From Microvirga thermotolerans (GTDB taxonomy: Bacteria; Pseudomonadota; Alphaproteobacteria; Rhizobiales; Beijerinckiaceae): 64,000 nt of DNA. The translations under genes were made by a program, and so were the position numbers. The first letter of the stretch is position 1, and every line of letters starts with the position of its first letter. This document shows positions 50,512-59,987 of this stretch, one piece after another. The notes beneath the pieces are model-generated. The model ran no database searches. It saw nothing but the letters and a program-made list of their open reading frames with translations, and was not told where the DNA came from. Location: positions 2,510,001 to 2,574,000 of the forward strand of contig NZ_CP045423.1 of NCBI RefSeq assembly GCF_009363855.1, written 5' to 3'.

Positions 50512-51213
50512 ATGCCGACATCTAAACCCAGCAATCGCATCCTTGCCGCTCTCCCCCCTCGGGAGTGGAAGCAGATCGAGCCGCTCTGCCAACAAATTGA
50601 GCTCATCAATGGGCGCGAGTTGACGGAGGGCGGCGAGCCGCTCACGCAGGTCTACTTCCCGGAGAGCGGCATCATCTCGACGGTCAGCGTCTTCGAGTCG
50701 GGCGAAGTGGCCGAAATCGCCACGACGGGTCGCGAGGGAATGGTCAGTGTCGCGGCTATCCTGGGAGCGGACCGTGACCTCCATCGATCGATCGTCCAAA
50801 TGCCCGGCTCCGCCCTCATGATCGACATTCAGTCCTTCCGCAGGCTGCAGCGGGAGCTCCCCGCCTTTCAAGCGGCGCTCCTGACCTACTCCCGGGCCTT
50901 TCTCGGGCAGGTCATGCAATCCGTCGCCTGCAATGGGGCCCATTCGGTCGAGGAACGGTGCGCCCGCTGGCTGTTGATGGCCCACGATCGCAGCGACGGC
51001 GACACCTTTCTTTTGACGCAGGAGTTTCTGGCGCAGATGCTCGCCGTGAGCCGGCCGGCCGTGAATCTTGTTGCCCGCACGTTGCAGCAAGCGGGCCTCA
51101 TTCGATACCACCGGGGCGAGATCACGATCCTCGACCGGCAGGGCCTGGAAGAGGTTTGCTGCGAGTGCTACGGCCAGATCAGGCAGCAATATGAGCAGCA
51201 TCAGCCAGGGTAA
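50512..51213 (+). CDS. Crp/Fnr family transcriptional regulator
   Basis: 233 residues. The cyclic-nucleotide-type beta-roll (about 20-130) lacks the Arg-Ser cAMP pair, and no Fnr cysteines are present at the N-terminus. A dimerisation helix follows, then the helix-turn-helix at about 165-210 (LTQEFLAQMLAVSRPAVNLVARTLQQAGLI). This short type is frequent in rhizobia with unknown effectors. It begins seven bases after ftsH, so it is probably in that operon and may regulate it. Confidence 0.9.
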   Translation: MPTSKPSNRILAALPPREWKQIEPLCQQIELINGRELTEGGEPLTQVYFPESGIISTVSVFESGEVAEIATTGREGMVSVAAILGADRDLHRSIVQMPGSALMIDIQSFRRLQRELPAFQAALLTYSRAFLGQVMQSVACNGAHSVEERCARWLLMAHDRSDGDTFLLTQEFLAQMLAVSRPAVNLVARTLQQAGLIRYHRGEITILDRQGLEEVCCECYGQIRQQYEQHQPG

Positions 51214-51468
51214 CCAACAAGCGGAGTACCCGACTTGACCGGACCGATTGTCTCTTTCTGGAGCTCAATGACCCAGCTATGTAAAATAGTTGACAGACGA
51301 TCCTCCCGAACTCGCCCACAAAGGAGGCTGTCAAGGCATTCTTTTTGCCGTACGAGGCGGGAGCGGCTGAGCTCCAGGGAGCACAGCTGGCGCATGGGTC
51401 ATCGGAGGACAATCGCCACCTAACTTGCCGGCCCATCGACCGCGTCAGTCATGAAAGATAAGGAACCC

Positions 51469-52977
51469 ATGTCCGCCCGAGCCCCCGATGAAGTCGTCCC
51501 TGTACCCACCGGCGTACCCGGCCTTGATGACGTTCTTGTCGGCGGATATGCGTCCAACCGGGCCCACCTGGTCGAGGGCCGACCCGGCTCAGGCAAGACA
51601 ACCCTGGGACTGCAGTTCCTGCTGGAAGGTGTCCGGCGAGGTGAGCGCTGCCTGTACATCACATTGTCGGAGAGCAAGCGCGAACTCCTCTCGGTGGCGG
51701 ATCGCCATGGTTGGTCTCTCGACGGCATCGAGATCTACGAGCTCGTCCCTCCTGAATTGAGCTTTGATCCCAGGCAGCAGCAGAGCCTCGTTTATTCATC
51801 CGAGCTTGAGCTCGGCGAAACCGTGCAAATGGTGCTGGCCGAAATCGAGCGGGTCAAGCCGCAGCGGGTGGTCTTCGACAGCCTTTCGGAAATCCGTCTG
51901 CTGTCCCAAGGCGCCCTTCGATACCGGCGGCAGGTACTCGCGTTGAAGAACTTCTTCCTGCTCCATAATGTAACCGCCCTGTTTCTCGATGATCTAACCT
52001 CCGAGCAGGACGACCTGAACCTGCACAGCGTGAGCCATGCGGTCATCCGGCTCGACCAGCTCGCCCCCCTCTATGGTGCCGAGCGGCGGCGCATCCGGGT
52101 CATCAAAATGCGCGGAACGGCCTTCCGGGGCGGCTATCATGACTTCATCATTCGCCGCGGCGGTCTCCAGGTCTTCCCCCGTCTGGTTGCCGCGGATCAT
52201 CATCGCGAGTTTCGGCAGGCACCGGCGAGCAGCGGTATCGCCGAGCTCGATCATCTCCTCGGCGGCGGTCTCGATCCGGGGACCAGCACCCTCGTGATCG
52301 GCCCCTCCGGCGTCGGCAAGTCCTCGCTGGCGCTCGCCTTTGCGTTTGAGGCGCTGACCCGAGGCGAACGGGCCCTGATCATCAGCTTCGACGAGGCCAA
52401 GCACGTCCTCCTGGCCCGGGCCGCCAGCATCGGCATGAATGTCGCCCATTGTGTCGCGTCAGGCGACTTGCAGGTCGAGCAGGTGGATCCGGCGGACCTT
52501 TCTCCCGGGGAGTTTGCCGGCAGGGTACGCAGCGCTGTCGAATCAGATGGTGTGCGGGTCGTTGTGGTCGACAGCCTCAGCGGATATCTGAACGCGATGC
52601 CGGAGGAGCAATTTATGCTTCTCCAGATGCACGAGTTGCTGACTTACCTCAACCAGCAGGGTGTCATCACGATCCTGGTTTTGGCCCAGAGCGGCATGGT
52701 TGGTCCAGTGGCATCGCCGCTCGATCTCACCTATCTCAGCGATGCGGTATTGCTGCTCCGCTTCTTCGAGGCCGGTGGGCGTATTCGGCGCTCGATTGCA
52801 GCCATCAAGAAGCGCACCGGCGCGCATGAGAACACCATCCGGGAATTGTCCATTGACGGGCGGGGTCTCCGCGTCGGCGAGCCGCTGGATCGGTTCCGCG
52901 GCGTGTTGACCGGCATCCCGGCATTTGAAGGACCGGCCAGCTCCCTCTTAGGCCAACGGGATGATGATGGAACGTGA
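51469..52977 (+). CDS. KaiC-like double RecA-domain ATPase
   Basis: 502 residues from ATG 51469 (AAGGAA upstream); an ATG at 51451 is less favoured. Two RecA-like halves: Walker A one GRPGSGKTT (about 37-45) with VVFDSLSEIR, and Walker A two GPSGVGKSS (about 275-283) with VVVVDSLSGYLN. The KaiC catalytic-Glu-type pair follows each strand. It resembles KaiC homologues of non-cyanobacteria that pair with kinases for stress or redox output, without KaiA/KaiB. Its last 17 bases overlap the kinase gene. Confidence 0.9.
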   Translation: MSARAPDEVVPVPTGVPGLDDVLVGGYASNRAHLVEGRPGSGKTTLGLQFLLEGVRRGERCLYITLSESKRELLSVADRHGWSLDGIEIYELVPPELSFDPRQQQSLVYSSELELGETVQMVLAEIERVKPQRVVFDSLSEIRLLSQGALRYRRQVLALKNFFLLHNVTALFLDDLTSEQDDLNLHSVSHAVIRLDQLAPLYGAERRRIRVIKMRGTAFRGGYHDFIIRRGGLQVFPRLVAADHHREFRQAPASSGIAELDHLLGGGLDPGTSTLVIGPSGVGKSSLALAFAFEALTRGERALIISFDEAKHVLLARAASIGMNVAHCVASGDLQVEQVDPADLSPGEFAGRVRSAVESDGVRVVVVDSLSGYLNAMPEEQFMLLQMHELLTYLNQQGVITILVLAQSGMVGPVASPLDLTYLSDAVLLLRFFEAGGRIRRSIAAIKKRTGAHENTIRELSIDGRGLRVGEPLDRFRGVLTGIPAFEGPASSLLGQRDDDGT

Positions 52978-54100
52978 CGCCCCGGCTCTCATTCTGGCGC
53001 CCTTGGGGCGCGACGCGACAGTCGCGGCCGGCATTCTGGATCAAGCCGGCATCGCTTCGACGGCCTGTCCGAATCTTGGTGCGCTCACGCAAGAGCTCGC
53101 GCACGCAGGCTGTGCCGTGGTTGCGGAGGAGGCCCTCACGCACGCCGACCTCACGCCCTTGGCTGACTGGATCGGCCGACAGCCGCCGTGGTCTGATTTT
53201 CCGTTCATCCTGCTGACGCTGCGCGGCGGCTCGGCCAGCATCAATCTGACCCAACTGCTCGGGAACGTCACCGTGCTCGAGCGGCCTTTTCATCCCTCGG
53301 TTCTCGTGAATGCGGTTCGGTCTGCCCTGCGCGCCAGGCGTCGGCAACGCGAGGCGGAGGCGTACCTGGAAGAGCGGAAGCGCTCGGAAGAGCACCAGGC
53401 GCTCCTGATCCGGGAGCTGCACCACCGCGTGAAGAACACGCTTGCTACCGTCCTGGCACTCCTCCGGGCGACGGCAGGTTCGGCGACAACGGTCGAGGAC
53501 TTCAAGAAAGTGTTCGCGGACCGCGTCCTCGCCCTCTCCAGAACGCACAGCCTCCTGGTCGATTCCTCGTGGCGAACGGCGGCATTGGCCGATATCCTCC
53601 GCAGCGAACTCGCTCCCTACGACGAGGATGCCTCCGAGCGCGTACATCTCGCCGGGCCTGAGGTCGAGCTGTCCGCCGACCTCGCGGTGCCGGTGGGCAT
53701 GGCGGTCCATGAGCTCACCACCAACGCCGCGAAGTACGGCGCGCTCGCCGTTCCGGAGGGGCGCCTGGAAGTAGCGTGGCACATAAGCGGAGCCGGCAGT
53801 GACTGTGTTCTGACGCTTTGCTGGACGGAACGGCACGGACCTCCGGTTGACCAGCCCAGCCGGACCGGGTTTGGGTCGAAGCTGATCCGACAGGTTCTCC
53901 AGCACCAATGCAAAGCGGCTCTCCGGTTTGACTTCAACCGTGATGGCCTCAGCTTCTTCATGGAGCTGCCGCTGCCGGCAACACCTGCGAACCCCGCTCT
54001 GGAATCAGCTCCATCAGCTGATCCCCTCGGCCCAAGGCGACCCCTGTTAGACCAAGTCACAAGAGAGGCGGGGCGTGTTGCCGCACGCTGGGAGCCATGA
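52961..54100 (+). CDS. HWE/HisKA_2-type sensor histidine kinase with pseudo-receiver domain
   Basis: 379 residues. Residues about 8-125 form a receiver-like domain whose expected phospho-Asp position reads AVVAEEAL, so the acceptor seems to be lost. The phospho-His motif ELHHRVKNTLATVLALL is at about 147-163, and the N box is HELTTNAAKYGAL. The H-x-H-R-V-K-N form is the HWE/HisKA_2 class. It overlaps the KaiC-like gene by 17 bases and is surely translated with it. The cognate response regulator is not next door. Confidence 0.9.
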   Translation: MMMERDAPALILAPLGRDATVAAGILDQAGIASTACPNLGALTQELAHAGCAVVAEEALTHADLTPLADWIGRQPPWSDFPFILLTLRGGSASINLTQLLGNVTVLERPFHPSVLVNAVRSALRARRRQREAEAYLEERKRSEEHQALLIRELHHRVKNTLATVLALLRATAGSATTVEDFKKVFADRVLALSRTHSLLVDSSWRTAALADILRSELAPYDEDASERVHLAGPEVELSADLAVPVGMAVHELTTNAAKYGALAVPEGRLEVAWHISGAGSDCVLTLCWTERHGPPVDQPSRTGFGSKLIRQVLQHQCKAALRFDFNRDGLSFFMELPLPATPANPALESAPSADPLGPRRPLLDQVTREAGRVAARWEP

Positions 54101-54313
54101 CGGTTCTTCTGGAGGTGGCCGGGTCGGGCGTCGGTCGCGGTCCGCCTCCTATCCAGCTGGGGCGCCGGCGGCCGCAAGCCTCGCATTTCGGGCGGGGGAC
54201 GTCTTGGCTTCGAAGCCCAGCCCCTCCCCAAGTGCCGGACCGGAAGCATGACTTGCCGTAGGCTGTTCCGAGAACCTATATTACTCGCAAATGAAGTCTT
54301 CGGAGAGCATACC

Positions 54314-54463
54314 GTGCCGACTCTGTTGCGCTTTCTCTTTGCCGTTTCCGTTCTTACAAGCGGTGGCTTGGCAGCGATGGTTGCGCTTGCGACTTACGCC
54401 GAGCCAGAGGCGCGTCAAATCACCATTCCGGTTCTCGACGCGAACCCGTCTTCCGCCTCGTGA
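54314..54463 (+). CDS. Small membrane protein of Hyphomicrobiales
   Basis: 49 residues from GTG 54314, with GGAG upstream. One hydrophobic helix (LLRFLFAVSVLTSGGLAAMVAL, about 4-25 in part), then ATYAEPEARQITIPV. The pattern (TLLRFL..., A-T/L-x-x-E-P, R-x-I/M-T) is common in short rhizobial membrane proteins of unknown function. Confidence 0.6.
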   Translation: MPTLLRFLFAVSVLTSGGLAAMVALATYAEPEARQITIPVLDANPSSAS

Positions 54464-54544
54464 TGTTGTACCCAAGTAACTGTAGCCGCGCGGGCTGAGC
54501 ATTCAAATTGATCGCCCGAGCGCCATGAGCAGCCGGACAGGATC

Positions 54545-55003
54545 TCAAAGGGCAAGCTTGTAGCCAATGTGGCTGGCGACAAATCCGAGCCTCTCGTAGA
54601 AGCGGTGTGCGTCAGGACGCTCTTTATCGGTCGTGAGCTGGACCAGATCGCACCCTCTCGACCGACATTGGGCGATCGCCCATTCGAACATCTGTTGGCC
54701 GAGCCCCGAATTCCGGCGCGCAGCCGCGATCCTGACGGCCTCGATCTGCCCTCGCCATGCCCCCGCACGGGCAAGGCCCGGGATGAATGAGATCTGCAGG
54801 GTTCCGATCACCTCATCGCCCTCAGTCACAACGGCAAGAAGCTGATTAGGATCGGCTTTGATCGCCTCGAACGCCTTCCAATATCTGGAGTTCAAGGGCG
54901 GACTGGGATCCTCCCGATGCTGACCTAATGGGTCGTCCGCGAGAAGAGTGACAATTGCTGGCAGGTCAGAGGCCTTGGCAGCGCGAAAGGCAATCTCGGT
55001 CAT
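54545..55003 (-). CDS. GNAT family N-acetyltransferase
   Basis: 152 residues. GNAT landmarks: the acceptor-site loop with DEVIGTLQISFIPG, the acetyl-CoA loop RIAAARRNSGLGQQMFEWAI (motif A, R/Q-x-x-G-x-G) and the late strand FYERLGFVASHIGYKL. Substrate unknown. It ends convergent to the small membrane protein gene and lies just beyond a 25-base gap from the DUF1772-like membrane protein on the same strand. Confidence 0.88.
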   Translation of the reverse strand: MTEIAFRAAKASDLPAIVTLLADDPLGQHREDPSPPLNSRYWKAFEAIKADPNQLLAVVTEGDEVIGTLQISFIPGLARAGAWRGQIEAVRIAAARRNSGLGQQMFEWAIAQCRSRGCDLVQLTTDKERPDAHRFYERLGFVASHIGYKLAL

Positions 55004-55027
55004 GGATAAAGGGCTCCCGGTTCTCAG

Positions 55028-55489
55028 TTAGCTGGAAACAGCCGCGATGACCGCCGCCCACACGGCGAACAGCGTCACCAGATCCAATGGCAGACGCCAC
55101 ACGCTCAGACGCACCCACGTCGTGGCTCTGGCTCGGAGGTCAGGCGTCCAGTCCCCTGCCCGCTCGAACTCAATCGCTCTCGGGATGAAATAAGCGGCCG
55201 ACCACCCCCGCATCAGGACGTGGCTGGCGGCAGCGACCAGCAGCCATGTCCGGATGACATCCTCCGACCAGGCCAACCAGATCGCAATCATCAGGGTGAG
55301 TTCGAAGGCGAGGTGAACCGGCATCCAAAAGAGCTTGCGGTTGATGCCGCCGCGCTCGGGCTGGATCAAGGCCGGGGTTCCCGGCCAGACGCGGTCGACC
55401 AGCAGACACTCGTAGAGACCGCCGCCGATCCGAATGGCCGCGAGGACAAGCGCTGTGACAATCACAAACACAATCATCGTGGTTTGCAT
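55028..55489 (-). CDS. Four-helix integral membrane protein
   Basis: 153 residues from ATG 55489. Four hydrophobic helices are evident, with GGGLYECLLVDRVWPGTPALIQP after the first and a conserved-looking H-L-A-F-E-L-T-L second helix. The layout is like DUF1772 or SdpI-type membrane proteins, but assignment is uncertain. It diverges from the marR gene across 63 bases holding a palindrome, so it is the probable target of that regulator. Confidence 0.65.
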   Translation of the reverse strand: MQTTMIVFVIVTALVLAAIRIGGGLYECLLVDRVWPGTPALIQPERGGINRKLFWMPVHLAFELTLMIAIWLAWSEDVIRTWLLVAAASHVLMRGWSAAYFIPRAIEFERAGDWTPDLRARATTWVRLSVWRLPLDLVTLFAVWAAVIAAVSS

Positions 55490-55529
55490 TGGCAACACCC
55501 CGGGGCGACTGTTATCTTTGATGCTGATA

Positions 55530-55546
55530 ATCTTACTAGCTAAGAT
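55530..55546. promoter_or_regulatory. Putative MarR operator
   Basis: ATCTTA, five bases, TAAGAT: a perfect inverted repeat between the divergent membrane-protein and marR genes, in otherwise AT-rich DNA. A further TTATCTT/AAGATAA pair overlaps it at 55,512-55,548. Site type and place suit a MarR dimer. Confidence 0.5.
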
Positions 55547-55552
55547 AAACCG

Positions 55553-56047
55553 ATGAAAAGGTCAACTCAGGAGCGAACAGTCCTGCTGCGTAGGCTTGTA
55601 GCGGCGCTTCGGACGGCGAGCGCCCAAGGACACCGCATCAGCCAAGCCGTGGCTGATGCGGTGGGGCTGAACCCCACGGACCTCGAGTGCCTGGATCTGA
55701 TCCAGCTGCGCGGCCGTGTGACTGCCGGGGAACTTTCGCAGCATACGGGCTTAACCAGTGGAGCCGTCACCGGTCTGATCGACCGGCTCGAGCGCGCTGG
55801 GTATGTCGCGCGCGAAGGGGATCCGTATGACCGGCGCCGGGTCTACGTGCGGGTCAGGACCGAGAATATCGGGCGGCTGATGGCAATCTACAACCCCCTG
55901 CAGCAGGCGACGGAACGAATGTGCCGGCGCTATTCCGAAGCGGAGCTGGAACTCCTCATCGACTTCGCCGAGAGAAGCTCAGAAATTGCCCAGGAGTTCA
56001 TCCAAGGCCTTGGCGCCGGCGGGCGTGGGGATCAATTCAAGGCTTGA
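55553..56047 (+). CDS. MarR family transcriptional regulator
   Basis: 164 residues. The winged helix is at about 55-105: [20 protein letters not shown], then [17 protein letters not shown] and the wing [14 protein letters not shown]. The flanking helices form the dimer. Typical autoregulator of a divergent gene; the effector is unknown. Confidence 0.9.
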   Translation: MKRSTQERTVLLRRLVAALRTASAQGHRISQAVADAVGLNPTDLECLDLIQLRGRVTAGELSQHTGLTSGAVTGLIDRLERAGYVAREGDPYDRRRVYVRVRTENIGRLMAIYNPLQQATERMCRRYSEAELELLIDFAERSSEIAQEFIQGLGAGGRGDQFKA

Positions 56048-56063
56048 TACGGATAGCGGATCC

Positions 56064-57574
56064 ATGACGATGAGCCCCACCACCAATCCAAATGAGCCCG
56101 AAATGGCGGGACCCGCACCCGCCCAGCCGTCTCTCGTTCGGGAAGGACTGCCCTTTCCGCTCGGTGCTACCTGGGATGGGCTCGGCTTCAACTTCGCCCT
56201 GTTCTCCGCCAACGCCACAAAGGTGGAGCTGTGCCTCTTCGACGAGACTGGCGAGCGCGAGCTGGAGCGGATCGAGCTTCCGGAGTACACCGACGAAGTC
56301 TGGCACGGCTACCTGCCCGACGCCCGTCCCGGCACCACTTACGCGTACCGAGTGCATGGACCGTATGAGCCCCGGCCGGTCACCGCTTCAACCCGCAAAA
56401 GCTTCTGCTCGATCCTTATGCGAAGCAGATCATCGGGGAGCTTACCTGGGATCCTGCCCTGTTCGGGTACACGGTCGGCTCGCCCGCCATGGACCTGTCC
56501 TTCGACACCCGCGACAGCGCGCCGTTCATGCCCAAGTGCCGGGTGGTCGACCCGGCCTTCACCTGGGGCAACGAGCGCCGCCCGCGCGTGCCGTGGGACC
56601 GCACGATCATCTATGAGGCGCATCTGCGCGGCTACACGATGCGCCGCCCCGCGGTTCCGCACAGGCTGCGCGGGACGTTCTCCGGGATGATGCACCGGCC
56701 GGTCATCGACCACATCAAACGCCTTGTGACGGCGGTTGAGCTCCTGCCCGTTTACGCCTTCATCGATGAGGTCCATCTGATCGAGAAAGAAGTGCGGAAC
56801 TACTGGGGTTACAACACCATCGGCTTTTTCGCGCCTCATCCGCGCTATCTCGGGACCCCCTTCATCACCGAGTTCAAGGAGATGGTGGCCCACTTCCACG
56901 AGGCCGGTATCGAAGTGATCCTGGACGTGGTCTACAACCATACCGCTGAAGGAAACGAGCTCGGGCCGACAGTGTCGTTCAAGGGCATCGATAATGCGTC
57001 CTACTACAGACTTGCGCCGGATCCTCGTTACTACATCAACGACACCGGCACCGGGAACACCGTCGACTTGAGCCATCCGCGCGTGCTGCAGATGGTCACC
57101 GATTCCCTGCGCTACTGGGCGCAGGAGATGCACGTCGACGGCTTCCGTTTCGATCTCGCGACCAACCTGGCCCGAGAGGCTCACGGGTTCGACAAGGGTG
57201 GCGGCTTTCTCTACTCCTGCCGTCAGGATCCCGTGCTAAGCCAAGTCAAACTCATCGCGGAGCCATGGGATCTCGGTCCAGGCGGCTACCAGGTCGGCCG
57301 CTTCCCGCCGGGCTGGTCGGAGTGGAACGACCGCTATCGCGATACGGTGCGGGCCTACTGGCGGGGCGACGAAGGAAGGCTGCCGGAACTCGCCGCCAGG
57401 GTGACGGCGTCCGGGGATCTGTTCAACCGGCGGGGCCGCAAGCCGTTCGCTTCGGTCAACTTCGTCACCGCCCATGATGGCTTCACCCTCAATGATCTCG
57501 TGTCGTACGAGCACAAGCACAACCCGGCGCCCGAGATGCCAAGCCCATCAGGAGCCTTGGCTGATGTGATGTAG
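56064..57574 (+). pseudogene. glgX: Glycogen debranching enzyme GlgX, frameshifted and 3'-truncated
   Basis: ATG 56064 starts with the N-terminal carbohydrate-binding (CBM48) domain: [20 protein letters not shown]. At about 56,376 the frame slips by one base after HGPYEPR and goes on as [16 protein letters not shown]. The alpha-amylase-like barrel follows, with VYNHTAEGNE, the nucleophile region VDGFRFDLATN, LIAEPWDLGPGG and TAHDGFTLNDLVSYEHKHN, so catalytic residues remain encoded. A short internal loss is seen near 56,725 (RLVTAVELLP). The normal C-terminal 200 residues are absent; the gene ends in unrelated codons. Non-functional in full length. Confidence 0.85.
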
Positions 57575-57603
57575 GGGAAGGCTTTTCTGGTTTTCAAGGG
57601 CTC

Positions 57604-58023
57604 TCAGTTTGCCTGACAGGCGGATTGAGCATTGCCGTCGTGAGCGAGCCTCCACGGCGGCCTGTCCGCGGTGTCCCACCGCAATCCCGGAATTGGATTG
57701 AACGCTGCGAACAGATAGAAGCCGTTAAGGCGCACCCCAATCTGCGCCGCCTCCCGGTCGAAGCCCAGGGGCGTCGGGCCGGCCTCATCGATCTCCCCGA
57801 CAACCTGCCACCGGTCGGAGCCGAGGAAGTCGGGAGCAGGCCGGCCTTTGGGCACGGCGCAATAAAGCTCCGGCTCCTGCCGTCTCCGGAACAGGTCGTA
57901 GCGCGTTTGGGAGCCGGCGAAAGCCGTTGGCCCGCTTCGGGGCTTGGGGTGCGGATTGGCCGGGTCGACCCGGATCAGGCGGCGATGCGTCAAAACCTTT
58001 TCAGGGACAAAGGTGCTGTGCAT
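57604..58023 (-). CDS. Hypothetical protein
   Basis: 139 residues from ATG 58023, six bases after GGAG; a second ATG lies at 58026. Soluble, basic N-terminal half (FVPEKVLTHRRLIRVD, TRYDLFRRRQEPELYCAV), then a mixed domain ending FNPIPGLRWDTADRP. One cysteine. No family recognised. It converges on the truncated glgX copy, whose rearranged end lies 29 bases away. Confidence 0.5.
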   Translation of the reverse strand: MHSTFVPEKVLTHRRLIRVDPANPHPKPRSGPTAFAGSQTRYDLFRRRQEPELYCAVPKGRPAPDFLGSDRWQVVGEIDEAGPTPLGFDREAAQIGVRLNGFYLFAAFNPIPGLRWDTADRPPWRLAHDGNAQSACQAN

Positions 58024-58113
58024 CATGGTCTCCGTAACTGCTGTCGATCTTCCATCTGGGTTGGACTGGAAAATCATACTCCGGTTTGTGGCGGATGCGG
58101 CGATACGGGCCGG

Positions 58114-58284
58114 TCAGGTCCAGCCCGCTGATCGCCGGATCCGTTCGGCGGCCTCTTCGGCTGGGATGCCATCCGTGTACCAGTCGAGCAGCGTCAGGTT
58201 CAGGTCGCCCTGAACCAGTTGGGCCGCCTCGTCGGGCAGATGCGCTGCGACCTGTTTCAGATAGTGTGAGAATCCCTCCGGCAC
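58114..58284 (-). CDS. Small hypothetical protein (GTG start)
   Basis: 56 residues from GTG 58284, with AGGAG six bases upstream. Sequence in parts: FSHYLKQVAAHLPDEAAQL, then NLTLLDWYTDGIPAEEAAERI and RRSAGW. It is amphipathic and mostly helical, with good codon bias for this genome. No family known. It lies between the HPF gene and the hypothetical protein, all on the same strand. Confidence 0.5.
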   Translation of the reverse strand: MPEGFSHYLKQVAAHLPDEAAQLVQGDLNLTLLDWYTDGIPAEEAAERIRRSAGWT

Positions 58285-58384
58285 CGCAATCTCCTGACAA
58301 TCCTGATTGTCGCGACGGGAGGACCCGGCGCAGGCCGCTTCCCGTCCGGCGAATTCAATCGAACTGGCTCCTTGACTGTCCGGC

Positions 58385-58828
58385 CTACTCGGCAGCCACG
58401 CGATAGGCGCTGCCGTGATCGACCCTCACCGGCATGCCTGGAGCGCCCCGCTCCAGGCGACGGCGAGACCGCGTCGATCCAAGCCAATCCAGATGCTTGT
58501 CGACCCGCTTGGCCCTGTCCTCGCGCAGCTCGCGCTTGGCTCGCCGCAGCTGCTTGGCGACCTTCTCAAGGGCAAGCCGGAACGCGGCATAGATGTCGGT
58601 GCTCTGGGCCTCGCCGCTCATCATCTTGAGAGCGCCCATCTGGACGTTGACCGTGCACCGGTACATGGGACCCTCGCGGTTGAAGTGCACGGTCGCGGTG
58701 TTCAGACGCCCGAAGTATTTGCCCGCCATCTGCAGGATGCTGGTCCGGGCGTAGTCGGGCAGCACGTCCCCCAGATCGATGTTTGAGCTTTGCACCAGGA
58801 TGGTTCGATCCACACCTTGCAGCTTCAT
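58385..58828 (-). CDS. hpf: Ribosome hibernation-promoting factor (HPF/YfiA-like)
   Basis: 147 residues with GGAGG before the ATG. The S30AE domain fills about 8-105: VQSSNIDLGDVLPDYARTSI, LNTATVHFNREGPMYRCTVN, then GEAQSTDIYAAFRLALEKVAKQLRR. The tail is short and Arg-rich, lacking the C-terminal dimerisation domain of long HPF. It binds the ribosome decoding site and silences it in stress or stationary phase. Its place among chaperones fits. Confidence 0.88.
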   Translation of the reverse strand: MKLQGVDRTILVQSSNIDLGDVLPDYARTSILQMAGKYFGRLNTATVHFNREGPMYRCTVNVQMGALKMMSGEAQSTDIYAAFRLALEKVAKQLRRAKRELREDRAKRVDKHLDWLGSTRSRRRLERGAPGMPVRVDHGSAYRVAAE

Positions 58829-59043
58829 TCATTCCTCCATTGGATGAAGGTTCGAGCGCGAAACAATTTGGATATGAGAAGGGTTCAGCGGGCCCGCAAC
58901 CATCCGGCGACGCTATGTCGAGAGCGCCTCATGTTCCTGGCTGCGCCTTTTGGATGGGGCCCTCAGTGGATGTCCTGAGCGTCCGTCGAGGCAGAGCGAG
59001 GAAGAAGCTCGGGATCGAGCCTTCACCGCCCCGCCGCGTCGGC

Positions 59044-59187
59044 TCACTTCTTGAAATTGGATCGATGGCTCGCCGTGGACGACTGGCCACCCGGTCCTTC
59101 CCTGCGGAACGACAGCTTGCCAGCAACACGCTTGAGCGCATCCGAGATGTCGTATTTCAGCTTGTTGGTGATCTCCGACATGGTCAT
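59044..59187 (-). CDS. Very small hypothetical protein
   Basis: 47 residues from ATG 59187, with GAGG seven bases upstream. Helical start (MSEITNKLKYDISDALKRVA) then basic, disordered tail ending NFKK. No family recognised. Codon use resembles the genome. It lies upstream of the hpf gene on the same strand. Confidence 0.45.
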   Translation of the reverse strand: MTMSEITNKLKYDISDALKRVAGKLSFRREGPGGQSSTASHRSNFKK

Positions 59188-59957
59188 GGCAAAACCTCAT
59201 GAGGTTCAGCACACTCTCCGTGCCATCCCGGTAACGCGGTACTTCATCGTCGGTTTCCAAGATGCACTTCGCACCACCATATTGAGGGCGAACAGAACAG
59301 CCGGTGAGCATCGGGCCTTCAGGTAACGCCAAAGCCGGAGGAGTCCGGGGTGCAGGGTTGGACCCTCCCGCTGCCCCTCCGGAGGAAAGCCTCGTCCACC
59401 GCTGGCCAAACAACTGATGCGGCGATCATGCGGTCGTACCCAGCACTTCTCCCAGCGTTCATCCCGCGATCAGGAAAGGTCCTTGGCGAACGAGGCGGCC
59501 TTCAACGATGGTGTGGAGTGAAGCCTGTGTCCGAGCGTGAGTTACACGGCAAGCGACGATCTTGCTGATGAACCATGGCTCCTCGGTTCGCTCCGGCATG
59601 ATTGCCTTCCTGACCGGAGCCTGGCTCCCATCACCCGCAGACCATCTCGAGGAGGTTTGGACGGCTCCTGACACATGGTCCGAGGTGCGGGTTCTGCAGA
59701 CTGATCGCGACGTCTGCAGAGGAGCTAACGGCTCCGACGCAACCCCGAACGTTCCGGACCGGCGACCGTCACTTCGGTCGGTATTCTCCTCCGGTCGCAT
59801 CCGCCGAGCCGCTTCGGACGGCCCATCCGTCGACGGCTGCCTCATTTCGCAGTCCGTCCGGCCGGAAATCCTGCTGCCGGTTATCTCTTCAGGACCAGGA
59901 GCGTCGTGCCTTGCGAGGACGGTTGCGCCAGAGCCCGGCCTCAGCAGGATCGCGCCT
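59188..59957. other. Intergenic region, nothing firm
   Basis: 770 bases upstream of the second ROSE unit. Open frames occur on both strands (e.g. minus 59,459-59,998) but show no family features and no good start sites. Confidence 0.4.
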
Positions 59958-59958
59958 C

Positions 59959-59986
59959 TTGAAAACTCCCCAGGATCACCTAAATC
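59959..59986 (+). promoter_or_regulatory. Putative heat-shock promoter of second ROSE-hsp20 unit
   Basis: CTTGAAA (TTGAAA at 59959-59964), 16 bases, TAAATC (59981-59986). CTTGAAA is the classic sigma-32 -35 element, and CCCC follows within the spacer. The same place in copy A reads TTGACA/TAACTC. Confidence 0.55.
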
Positions 59987-59987
59987 G

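Noticed and set aside
48256..51201. Very long open frame on the minus strand opposite ftsH and the Crp/Fnr gene
   Set aside because: High GC and codon bias of the plus-strand genes remove stops from this antisense frame; the translation is Arg/His/Asp-rich with no family features.
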